The notes below the pieces were generated by a model. That model saw only the letters and a list, made by a program, of their open reading frames with translations. It was not told the origin of the DNA and searched no databases. From NCBI GenBank assembly GCA_030156225.1, contig JASGMW010000003.1, positions 1 to 48,828 of the forward strand: a DNA stretch of 48,828 bases, written 5' to 3'. The position numbers were made by a program, and so were the translations under genes. Shown piece by piece: positions 24,414 to 34,800 of the stretch (position 1 is the stretch's first letter; each line of letters begins with the position of its first letter). The stretch is from Methanofollis sp. Lineage in GTDB: Archaea > Halobacteriota > Methanomicrobia > Methanomicrobiales > Methanofollaceae.

Positions 24414-25288
24414 GCAGCCCCGCCAAACGCCGCGGCGACATGCTTCATATTCTCCGTATAGTTCGCCTCAAGCGGACTCACCAGCGCGACGCGGCCGCCG
24501 ATCGCATCGGCGATCACCCGGGCGCTTTTCGTGGAATACTCGGGCGAGGCAAAGACGACGGTGATATTGTCCGCCTCCGCCTGCATGATCAGCCGCTCGA
24601 TCCCCTGCGGGCCCGGCTCTTTGCCCTCGTCCTCGATCGGGATCTGGACGAGCCCGTAATCCCTGGCAAAATACGCCCAGGAGGGATGATACACCATGAT
24701 CCGCTCCCCTTTGCGGTCTTCGAGAGAAGCGGCGATCCCGGTGTCGAGGGTCCGGAGGTCGTCGAGATACCGGTCGCGGTTCGCCTCAAAATACGCGGCG
24801 TCGTCGGGATCGATCTCCACAAGGCCGGCACAGATGTTTTCGACCATGACCTCCGCGTTCCGCACCGACAGCCAGACGTGCGGGTCGGTGCCGCCCTCCT
24901 CATCCTCGTCGCCGGTCAGGAAGGTGAGACCGGCCGAACAGTTGACCAGAAGCATCCCCGGGTTCACCCCGACGATCTTATCCATCCACGCGCGCTCGAA
25001 CTCGATACCCGAGCCCACGGCGGCATACATCCGCACGCTTCCGAGGGCCGTGAGCTGCCCGGGCGTCAGTTCGTAGGTATGCGGGCTTGCCCCGGGCGGC
25101 ACGAGCACCATCACGTCCACCTTATCCCCGCCGATCTCCCTGACGAATTCCTCCTGAGGCGGTATCGTCACGGCGACGGATATCCGACCGTCGTCGGCCG
25201 GGATCGCATCATCGCCGAGGCAGCCTGCCATCAGCACAATACAAAACAGGCCGGCCGCGGGCAACAGCCATTGCATCATTCGCATCAT
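24410..25288 (-). CDS. znuA: Metal-binding lipoprotein of ABC importer (ZnuA-like)
   Basis: 292 residues. Signal peptide and lipobox VLMAGCLGDD, with the modified Cys at about residue 23. Metal ligands of the cluster-A1 binding proteins are seen: SPHTYELTP near residue 68, DPHVWLSVRNAEVM near 135, YHPSWAYFARDYGL near 200, and the distal Asp/Glu in a VVFASPEYS region near 246. An acidic loop GDEDEEGGTD just before DPHVW replaces the His-rich loop of many zinc forms. It starts the transporter operon; ATG 25288 is used (a cluster of ATGs follows within 12 bases). Confidence 0.92.
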   Translation of the reverse strand: MMRMMQWLLPAAGLFCIVLMAGCLGDDAIPADDGRISVAVTIPPQEEFVREIGGDKVDVMVLVPPGASPHTYELTPGQLTALGSVRMYAAVGSGIEFERAWMDKIVGVNPGMLLVNCSAGLTFLTGDEDEEGGTDPHVWLSVRNAEVMVENICAGLVEIDPDDAAYFEANRDRYLDDLRTLDTGIAASLEDRKGERIMVYHPSWAYFARDYGLVQIPIEDEGKEPGPQGIERLIMQAEADNITVVFASPEYSTKSARVIADAIGGRVALVSPLEANYTENMKHVAAAFGGAA

Positions 25289-25299
25289 CTCTCACCCAT

Positions 25300-25320
25300 A
25301 ATTTGGTACACATCTAAATT
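25300..25320. promoter_or_regulatory. Candidate operator of the metal importer
   Basis: A 21-base imperfect dyad, AATTT(G)G-TACACATC-TAAATT, sits 12 bases upstream of the znuA-like start and overlaps the TATA-like AAATAATTTAG (about 25316-25326). DtxR/MntR-type repressors bind such AT-rich dyads over the core promoter. The adjacent gene codes for a DtxR-like protein, so this is a natural target. Confidence 0.5.
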
Positions 25321-25357
25321 ATTTCTCCAGGCGGCGCATGGGCACTCATGCCCATCA

Positions 25358-25789
25358 TCAGGCGGCATCCGGACAACAGGAGACGTCGTGCTCGATCGGG
25401 CCGCAGACGCTCTGGACCGGGTGCCCGAAGGACGCGCAGATCTGATCGACGAGGTGCTTCGAGACGCGCCCTTCCAGAACGTTCGCCTCTCTGCACGCCT
25501 CCGCAGGCGTCAGCCCGAAACGGCTCAGGGCCAGCGAGACGACACGATGGCGGCGGACAAGGAACCTGGCATATCTTTCCCCTTTTTCGGTGAGCACAAC
25601 GCCGTAATAGGGCGTATGCTCCAGATACCCCTCGCCCGCGAGGGCAAGAAGCGTCTTCGTGGCCGTCGACGGGGCGACGCCGACACGCCGCGAGATCTCG
25701 GTCGTCCGGGCGCACCCTCCCATGATGCCGACGATCTTCAGGTATTCGGCCTTCCGGTCGGGGAGTTCGAAACCGTTGATCTCCTCCAT
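25358..25789 (-). CDS. DtxR/MntR-family metal-dependent regulator
   Basis: 143 residues from ATG 25789. Winged-helix DNA-binding domain (TTEISRRVGVAPSTATKTLL near residue 29, GEGYLEHTPYYGVVLTEKGE near 53), then the dimerisation/metal region ARFLVRRHRVVSLALSRFGL and EACREANVLEGRVSKHLVDQ near 100. The end SCCPDAA with neighbouring Cys and His residues could serve as extra ligands. The start is fixed by the family's first helix; earlier in-frame Mets run into the polB promoter. It lies just upstream of the importer operon and is almost certainly its metal sensor. Confidence 0.88.
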   Translation of the reverse strand: MEEINGFELPDRKAEYLKIVGIMGGCARTTEISRRVGVAPSTATKTLLALAGEGYLEHTPYYGVVLTEKGERYARFLVRRHRVVSLALSRFGLTPAEACREANVLEGRVSKHLVDQICASFGHPVQSVCGPIEHDVSCCPDAA

Positions 25790-25801
25790 ACTGTATACTG
25801 T
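25789..25801. repeat. Direct repeat TACTGT-A-TACTGT at regulator start
   Basis: TACTGTATACTGT overlaps the ATG of the regulator gene, 15-25 bases downstream of a TATA-like TTAAATTTTA (25815-25824). Its centre GTATAC is palindromic. Placed at the expected transcription start, it may be an autoregulatory site. It does not resemble the dyad at 25300-25320. Confidence 0.35.
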
Positions 25802-25890
25802 GCCGCGCTGCCGGTTAAATTTTACCACACCCCAAACCAGGCCGTCGCCATCCGTAAAGATCAAGAGCCGCGACCGCCAACAGATCACCA

Positions 25891-27303
25891 ATGCTCTGCG
25901 AGGATGAGATCGTCTCACGGTTCTTTGCCACGCGGCTGTTCGTCTCTCCCGAGGTGGTGGCCTACATCAGGGAGCAGGACGACCCCGGACTCATCGACCG
26001 GATCATCGCGGAGACGCCCAGGGGCACCGTCGTCGTCTCGCCCGCCTGCATTCCCGCCCTCAAGAAAGTCAGAGACGGCACCCGTTTTCTCGCGGACCCG
26101 ACCTGCGAGGTGCTCCAGGGGATGGAAAACTCCGCCGAGAGCATCAGGGACTTCGAGGAATACGTCTCCTATTTTCGCAACCGGTTCACCCGCCTCTCCA
26201 CGTTCATGCGGGGGCGGATCCAGCCGGTCCCCATCGAAGCGCTGGTCCGGACCGGACGCTACCAGGAAGAGGCGGTCTCCTTCATCGGGATGGTCTCGAC
26301 CGTGCGGAGCACGGCCAACGGGAACAAGATGGTGGAGATGGAAGACACCACCGGCACGATGCGCGTGCTCTTCAACAAGTCCAGGGAGGGTTTCGCCGAG
26401 GCCGAGAAGATCCTGCCTGACGAGGTGATCGGGGTCAGGGGCAAACTCTCGCAGGACGGAAACATCTTTTTTGCCGACACGCTGGTCCGCCCTGATATCC
26501 CGCTCTCGAACGCGCCGTACCGCTCCGACCGCCCGGGCAGGGCGGTGCTGATCTCAGACATCCACATCGGCTCCAACACCTTCCTCGAAGACGAATGGCG
26601 CCGCTTCGTCGACTGGCTCTCCGCACGGGAAGATATCGGCTACCTGCTCATCGCCGGCGACCTCGTGGACGGGATCGGGATCTATCCGGGTCAGGACAAA
26701 GAGCTCGTGATCAAGAACATTTATCGGCAGTACGAAACGCTCGGCGAAATGCTCTCGGCACTCCCGGACCGGCTGAAGATCGTCATCTCCCCGGGCAACC
26801 ACGACGTGGTGCGGGGTGCCGAACCCCAGCCGGCCATCCCGCCGGCGTTTCGAAACGGATATCCAGAAAACTGTATCTGGGTCGAGAACCCTGCGCTCGT
26901 CTCCCTGCAGGGGGTGCGGGTGCTGATGTACCACGGCCGCTCTTTCGACGACATGATCGGCATGATCCCGGGCGCCTCGTACCGCCACCCCGAAGAGATC
27001 ATGGAAGAGATGCTGAAGCGCCGCCATCTCGCCCCTACGTTCGGGTTGCGAACACCGATCGCACCGGGAAAAAAAGACCCCCTCATTATCGACCCGGTCC
27101 CGGAGGTGCTCCTCACCGGCCACGTCCACATCACCGGGATCAAGCGCTACCGGGGCGTGCTGATGATCAATGCCGGGACCTGGCAGTCGCAGACCGCTTT
27201 CCAGAAGCAGATGAATACCGTGCCGACACCCGCACAGGCAGTCGTCCTCGATCTCCAGAGCCTTGAAGCCGAGATCGTCGATTTTTTGAAGCCCGAAGCC
27301 TGA
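25891..27303 (+). CDS. polB: DNA polymerase D small (exonuclease) subunit DP1
   Basis: 470 residues. Small subunit of archaeal polymerase D, a Mre11-like phosphodiesterase giving 3'-5' proofreading. A helical N-terminal section is followed by an OB-fold (FIGMVSTVRSTANGNKMVEM near residue 130) and the calcineurin-type site: VLISDIHIGSNTFLED near 220, YLLIAGDLVDGIGIYPGQD near 252, VISPGNHDVVRGAEPQPAIP near 297, LMYHGRSFDDMI near 346 and LLTGHVHITGIKRYRG near 408. All metal ligands (D, H, D, N, H, H) are present, so the nuclease should be active. It is divergent from the regulator gene. Confidence 0.95.
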   Translation: MLCEDEIVSRFFATRLFVSPEVVAYIREQDDPGLIDRIIAETPRGTVVVSPACIPALKKVRDGTRFLADPTCEVLQGMENSAESIRDFEEYVSYFRNRFTRLSTFMRGRIQPVPIEALVRTGRYQEEAVSFIGMVSTVRSTANGNKMVEMEDTTGTMRVLFNKSREGFAEAEKILPDEVIGVRGKLSQDGNIFFADTLVRPDIPLSNAPYRSDRPGRAVLISDIHIGSNTFLEDEWRRFVDWLSAREDIGYLLIAGDLVDGIGIYPGQDKELVIKNIYRQYETLGEMLSALPDRLKIVISPGNHDVVRGAEPQPAIPPAFRNGYPENCIWVENPALVSLQGVRVLMYHGRSFDDMIGMIPGASYRHPEEIMEEMLKRRHLAPTFGLRTPIAPGKKDPLIIDPVPEVLLTGHVHITGIKRYRGVLMINAGTWQSQTAFQKQMNTVPTPAQAVVLDLQSLEAEIVDFLKPEA

Positions 27304-27459
27304 ACAGGCAGCGCCCGCCCGCTCCTACCCGGGCGAGGAGGGAGATGCCGACCGGTTCATGCAAATCGCTCTATTTTTATTATTGAAGCGGCACATAGAT
27401 AGAGAATTAAAAAGTCGGGATCTGGTGTTGTCAATCAATTCCCGGAGGAAAGAAAAAAC

Positions 27460-29502
<2,043 letters not shown>

Positions 29503-29512
29503 TTTTTTTTTT
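29503..29512 (+). terminator. T10 run after hppA
   Basis: An uninterrupted T10 follows the stop codon directly, the strongest T-run terminator in the window. Confidence 0.6.
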
Positions 29513-29925
29513 GGTACGCTCGAGCCCATGTAGCATCGGGTACCAGAAACAGGTACGAATGCCACATTCCGAAACTTTCGCACTCCAGGGTCTGTAAAAA
29601 TCCTGTTCTGGAGGGGCGGCGGGGCAGAACCCTCCATCATCAAGAGAGAGGAGGAGAGATCAGAATCCCTCATCATGCTCTTATCTTCCCTTCCCGGACC
29701 AATCATTGCGCGGGGGTCCGGGGGCTGAAGTATAATGGGGAAGGCAGGTGTGTCCTGGCGCAGCTCACAGGATCATGAAGATAGATCAACCGTCGTATGA
29801 GGGTTTCAACAAAGCCCACTCCAGATAAAACGGCGCGCTGCTCCGATAGGAACCTGTGCCGGAATATCCGGCGGTTTCTGGATAAGTCAGAGGGTTAATA
29901 AACTTTTTTTGTCATAAATCAGATA
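29513..29925. other. Gene-free stretch upstream of DUF2162-CobN cluster
   Basis: About 410 bases without a gene I can support. It holds several short inverted repeats and GC-rich blocks (for instance GGGGGTCCGGGGGC near 29713) and, at its right end, a TATA-like GGTTAATAAAC (about 29895-29905) 20-30 bases before ATG 29926, which would give a leaderless message. A short element TTTCAACAAAGC near 29807 recurs near 39041. Confidence 0.4.
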
Positions 29926-30642
29926 ATGCAGCAACTTGCCCTCTTCCTCACAGGCGGAACCCTGATCGGGATCGGCATCCTGGCGATGAAATCCGGCCTC
30001 GGATGCGGTCTTTCTGGCCTGAACCACAGAGAGATGATCGGATTCGCCGCAATATACGGCATCGTCGCCTTTATCGTCGGTCTGATTGCAGCCGCCATCT
30101 CGCCCGAAGTGACCGACATGGTGATCGGCGCCGGTCTTTTCATGCATCTGATCATTGCGGCGGGGCTGGTATATTTCGGGATACAAACACGCAAGGCATG
30201 GTTGTCAGGGAAAGAAGACATCTCCCGGCGAACATACCTCTGGTTTTCCGTCCCCTGTCCGGCATGCATGACAGCCACCTTTCTCGCCTGTATCGTCCTC
30301 ACCGATGCCTCCGGGATCTCCGGCATCGCCGTCAGCGGAATCGTAGCCCTGCTCCTTTTTGCCGGCATCACAATCTCGGCTCTCGGCATCTCATGGGCCG
30401 GAACAAGGAGCGGATGGAAAAATCCATCCACCCTCGGGAGCGCCATGATCATGCTCGGCCTCTTCTACATGCTCTGTCCCCTCTTCATCCCGGCATACAT
30501 CGAAGCGCAACAGATTGAAGGCGAGATTACCATGGCATCCCCGGCAAACACATGGGTCGGACTGCTGGCCCTCTGCATCCCGGTCGGTGCAGGCTTCCTG
30601 ATCAACAGACTGACCCGGGCGCGGACAGGGGGGATGAGGTGA
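29926..30642 (+). CDS. DUF2162 family membrane protein
   Basis: 238 residues, six or seven hydrophobic helices. Recognised as DUF2162, a putative transporter of methanogens: LAMKSGLGCGLSGLN near residue 20, WFSVPCPACMTATFLACI near residue 105 (two Cys in a Pro-Cys-Pro-Ala-Cys turn within a helix), and YMLCPLFIPAYIEA near residue 180. The CPAC pair inside the membrane could bind metal or be redox active. It overlaps the start of the ExbB-like gene, so the set is co-translated. Function unproven; the cluster points to uptake of a metal or metal complex. Confidence 0.85.
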   Translation: MQQLALFLTGGTLIGIGILAMKSGLGCGLSGLNHREMIGFAAIYGIVAFIVGLIAAAISPEVTDMVIGAGLFMHLIIAAGLVYFGIQTRKAWLSGKEDISRRTYLWFSVPCPACMTATFLACIVLTDASGISGIAVSGIVALLLFAGITISALGISWAGTRSGWKNPSTLGSAMIMLGLFYMLCPLFIPAYIEAQQIEGEITMASPANTWVGLLALCIPVGAGFLINRLTRARTGGMR

Positions 30643-31259
30643 TGGAGGTCGCCGCATCCATCATGGAGATGTTGTTCGTCCTCTCCGAAGCGCTCCTGTA
30701 TCCGGCCATCCTGATCCTGATCGCCCTTGTCGTATGGGTGCTGTTGATGCTTGGCCAGGCAATCTCTGAATATTCCGGCAGGATCAGAGATTTCAACCAG
30801 ATCAGGGAGGCGGCCGCACAGGCCCATCACCTGATAGCGACCAATAACCCGGCCGGTGCCGCAGAGGCGTTTGGCGCAGTTCCCCTGAACGTGATGGTCA
30901 GGCATTTCATCACCGACATCAGCGCGTTCTTCGGGGACACCAGGTTTTCTCTCGAAGCAGAAAAACTGCTTCAGGACTATGAACTTATCATCGGAAAAGA
31001 ACTCGACTGCCTGAAGATTCTTACCAAGACCGCACCGATGCTCGGTCTGATGGGAACGCTCATACCGCTCGGGCCGGGACTGATGGGGCTTTCCGAAGGC
31101 AATATCCAGGCACTGGCATCCAACCTTGTCGTCGCATTCAGCACCACCGTGCTGGGACTGCTGGTGGGTGGGATCTCCTATGCCGTCATGGTGATCCGGC
31201 GCCGCTGGTATTACCAGGACTTCTCGGATATGGAATACATCGTAGAGGCGGTTGAATGA
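30642..31259 (+). CDS. MotA/TolQ/ExbB-type proton channel protein
   Basis: 205 residues. A first helix near residues 13-40, a cytoplasmic middle (about 45-120), then two helices: the family signature LTKTAPMLGLMGTLIPLGPG near 124 and LVVAFSTTVLGLLVGGISYA near 162. In bacteria such proteins pair with ExbD/TolR to power outer-membrane receptors by proton or sodium flow. Archaea have no outer membrane, so the energy must drive something else here. The next gene (DUF2149) takes the place of ExbD. The ATG shares one base with the preceding TGA, and its stop overlaps the next ATG. Confidence 0.9.
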   Translation: MEVAASIMEMLFVLSEALLYPAILILIALVVWVLLMLGQAISEYSGRIRDFNQIREAAAQAHHLIATNNPAGAAEAFGAVPLNVMVRHFITDISAFFGDTRFSLEAEKLLQDYELIIGKELDCLKILTKTAPMLGLMGTLIPLGPGLMGLSEGNIQALASNLVVAFSTTVLGLLVGGISYAVMVIRRRWYYQDFSDMEYIVEAVE

Positions 31260-31630
31260 AAGAGAGACGGCGACTGTATCTCTCCACAGAGGACGACGAC
31301 GACCCTCTTGCAGGCATGGCCAATCTTTTCGACGTTGCAATGGTCTTTGCCGTCGCCCTCCTCGTCGCGTTGGTGCTCTCCTTCAATGTGCCCGAGATGC
31401 TTGACGATCAATCCAGCGTCACACTCGTGAAAAACCCCGGCGCGCCCGACATGCAGATCATCGTCAAAGACCGGTACGAGATCAAGGTGTTGAATATGAC
31501 CGAACAGGTGGCCGGCGGACAGGGCAAGAAACTGGGCACCGCCTATCGGCTGGAAAACGGGCAGGTCATCTATGTGCCCAACGACAATAGATCCATAGAG
31601 TCTGAGGGAGAGGGCAGGCCCACCCAATAA
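31256..31630 (+). CDS. DUF2149 family protein, ExbD-like partner
   Basis: 124 residues. One membrane helix (about residues 23-43) after a short acidic, cytoplasmic N-terminus (STEDDDDPLAGMANLFDVAM), then a soluble outer part. This is the ExbD/TolR topology, and DUF2149 commonly follows an ExbB-like gene in methanogens. The Asp just before or at the start of the helix (FDVAMVFAVAL) is where ExbD has its ion-carrying Asp. The outer part keeps a GTAYRLENGQVIYVP strand pair. It overlaps the ExbB-like gene by four bases. Confidence 0.85.
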   Translation: MKERRRLYLSTEDDDDPLAGMANLFDVAMVFAVALLVALVLSFNVPEMLDDQSSVTLVKNPGAPDMQIIVKDRYEIKVLNMTEQVAGGQGKKLGTAYRLENGQVIYVPNDNRSIESEGEGRPTQ

Positions 31631-31833
31631 AAAACGCCACAAATCGTGAAAATTCGAGATATCTCCAACAATAACGTCATTATAGCCCAAAAAAACCCTT
31701 TTTTCTCAATAAGGACATTATATTCGCTTCAATTCGGAATCCTTATATTAAAACAATAAAAAGTGATATAGTTAAAAATTAGTTTATTAGCCGGCCCGCC
31801 CGGACGGGCACCCCCGGCCAGAGAGGCAGATAA
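31631..31833 (+). promoter_or_regulatory. AT-rich gap and structured leader before CobN-like gene
   Basis: 203 bases between DUF2149 and the large gene. The first 150 are strikingly AT-rich (several TATA-like sites such as ACATTATATTC near 31717 and GTGATATAG near 31763), so the large gene may have its own promoter. The last 40 bases before the ATG are GC-rich and fold into a hairpin (GCCGG...CCCG-tccg-CGGGC...CCGGC region, about 31792-31820). A purine-rich AGAGAGGCAG follows as ribosome site. A metal-responsive leader is possible but unsupported by a known motif. Confidence 0.4.
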
Positions 31834-34800
31834 ATGGAAAAAAACCGATTGAAGCGGCTTTATGCCCTGACAATCGTCGTCGTCCTGTGCGTCATGCCGG
31901 CGGCGGCGATCGATTCGAGCACGAACATCACAACAGAAAACCAGACGGCACCGGAAGACGCACCGGAAATTATACCGGAAGACGCACCGGTCGCCGTCAT
32001 AGATGAGGAAACGCCGCACACATCGCCCGACACAAACGCGACGGAACGCCATCGGCTCGCGATCGTGGCCGGGGGGCCGTGCAACCTGAGCGAACTGAAC
32101 GAGGCCGCCCTGGACGCACCGGTGGACGTCACGGTGCTGAACGGAACCGAAGCGCTCCTCTACAACTTTTCCGCGGAACGCCTCATCTTCGCGGCGTCCG
32201 TGAACGACGCGGTGATCAAACAGATCGCGGCCACGATGGACCCGACAGCGCCCCTGGTGGTGTACGACACTCCTGCCGGCACCGAACTCGGAACCCTGGC
32301 AGATACATCAACCGCAGCCCGCTGGACAGAAGGCGGCACAGAAAACTTCCGCGCCCTGATGATCTATCTGGACACAACCTCTGCCGGGAACGCCACGCAG
32401 ACAGAGTGCCCGGACAACCGCACCCTTGCGATCGTCACCGGCGACACGGCCCGGCAGGCAGCGGTTGCCAACGTCAGTGCAACGGCCTCTCTGAAGATCG
32501 CACTTTTCAACGAGACAGAGGCACAACAACACGATTTCGCCGAGGATAGCCTGATCTTTGCAGCATCGGACGACGACACCCTTGAACAGATCGCCGACAC
32601 GGTCGCCGACAACGCCACCCTTCTGGTCTGCGAACAGGAAGGTGACTCAACGGTCGGCACACCTGCCGGCGACCTTCTGGAAAAATATTGGCTGTACGGC
32701 GGCGAAGAAAACCTGTTCAACATGGTTCTGGCACTGGAAAACGAATATTATGGCACAAACCACACGCTTGCCGATCCCCTCCCGCCGGGAGAGCGGCCGA
32801 AGATCGCCTATGTCTTCTCCCGGACCTCCGAGTTCTCAAGCATGCGCGCCATCGCCGAAGAGAAAGACGTTCAGGCCCGGATGAACGTCACCGTGTACCT
32901 CGGCAGGTCCAATGAAAACCTCTCCTTCGACCTCTCGGCTCAGGACGTCGTCCTGCTCTCAAATATCGATGCCGGCGTCATTGAGGATCTCTCGAACACT
33001 GTCGAGGCGGCCAGAGACAACGGCGCGACGATCATCTCGATGGGACCGCTGGCCCAGAGTTACAACCTCCACACTCTCTCCCCGGAGAGCAATGAGAGCA
33101 AAAAAATTGAAGAATACCTGGAATACCCCTCCGAACACAACCACCGAAGCCTCGCCCTCTACATGGGGGCGACCTTCTGCAACCTCACCTGCGAGGCAGA
33201 AGATCCCGAAACCCGCCCGGTCTACGGGATATACCACCCAGCCGCTCCGGAGATCTTCTCCAGCGTGACCGCATATCTCGACTGGTACGCCGGCACCGGC
33301 AGATACGACCCGGCCAATCCGACCGTCGGGATCATGACCGGCGACTACAAGTACTTCGCCAGGGACGGCCCGATGCTTGACGCCCTCATCGATTCCTTCG
33401 AGAACAGGAGTGTCAACGTCATCCTCGGCACCTACCACTACAAGGATCCGGTCAATATCGGCTATTTCATGCAAAACGGGACGGTGCTGATCGACACGGC
33501 AATCGTCATATCCAAGGGAAGCAGGCTCGATTATTCAGATCCAGACCGCGGTATCGAGAACCTGAAGACCCTCGACGTCCCGGTGCTGAACGCCGTCAGG
33601 CTCTTCTACGACGTCAACGAGACGACATGGCGCCAGAGCCCCCACGGTGTCGGCCCCGAGCAGACCTACCAGCTCGCCGCCGCCGAACTCGACGGGATCA
33701 TCGAGCCGATCGTATTCGCCGGAAAAGAACCGGATCCGGTGACCGGCGAGCTCTGCTACAAGCCCTTCGAGGACCAGACGGCATGGCTCACCGATCGGGC
33801 GATCGGCTGGATGAACCTCCACCGCACTGCCAATGCCGACAAAAAGGTGATCATCCCCTATTACTGTTCTGAAGCAGGGAAGGCCTTCATCGGTGCAGAT
33901 ATCGATTATTACCTCGACGCCCAGGCAAGCCTCGCAAATCTCCTTGCAGGAATGAAAGAACGGGGATACGACCTCGGCGGCAGGGCGGTGCCGGACGCGG
34001 ACGAGCTGGCAGATCTGATGGTCGAGTACGGCCACAACTACGGAAAGTGGGCCTCTGATGAACTGGAGGAGTGCGTGCAGAACGGCGACGCCATCCTCAT
34101 CCCGGAAGCGCAGTATCTTGCCTGGTTCAACGAACTTCCGGCAGATAAAAAGGCCGAGGTGCGGGACGTATGGGGCGAACCTCCCGGCGACATTATGGTG
34201 TACGAAAACGGAGGCGAAAAATTCCTGGTGATCCCGACAATCCGTTTCGGCAACGTCATGCTCGCCCCGGACCCGATGTCGGGCCTGGACCAGGACGTCG
34301 ACGTGATGTACAGGGATTCGTCGATCCCGCCGACACACCAGTGCATCGCCTTCTATCTGTACATGGACCGCGTCTACAACGCCGACGCGATCTTCTCGAT
34401 CTTCAGCGCCATCCCGACAATGCCGGGAAAGGAGTGCGGCCTCGCCTGTACCGACTGGGGAGCGATCCTGAGCGGGGATATGCCGCACATCCATGTCCTG
34501 CCGATGGATGCCGAGGGCATATTCGACCACAGGAGAGCGAACATGGCCATCGTCGACTTCATGACGCCGACGATCGTTCCCTCGGGCTTATATGGTGATT
34601 TTGCAGATCTCGAAGACGCCATCGACAATTATCAGACGGTCGTGGATGAGGCCGTGAAAGCGCAATATAAATCCCAGATCATTGTCAGCGTGAAGAATCT
34701 CAGCCTCGACAGCGCACTGGATGTCAATGCGTCCGTTTTCGTCGAGGACGATGACGCATTCGAGGCCTTCCTGCCAGATCTCGAATCGTATCTCACCTCC

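Noticed and set aside
29800-29820. TTTCAACAAAGC near 29807 and again near 39041, considered as insertion-sequence ends
   Set aside because: Only about 12 bases match, with different flanks and no transposase remnant; it may be chance or a small hairpin.
31631-31833. Cobalamin riboswitch upstream of the CobN-like gene
   Set aside because: I cannot find the conserved B12-box sequence, and this riboswitch class is essentially bacterial.
33535-34530. Minus-strand frames inside the CobN-like gene
   Set aside because: Antisense shadows with no start context or motifs.
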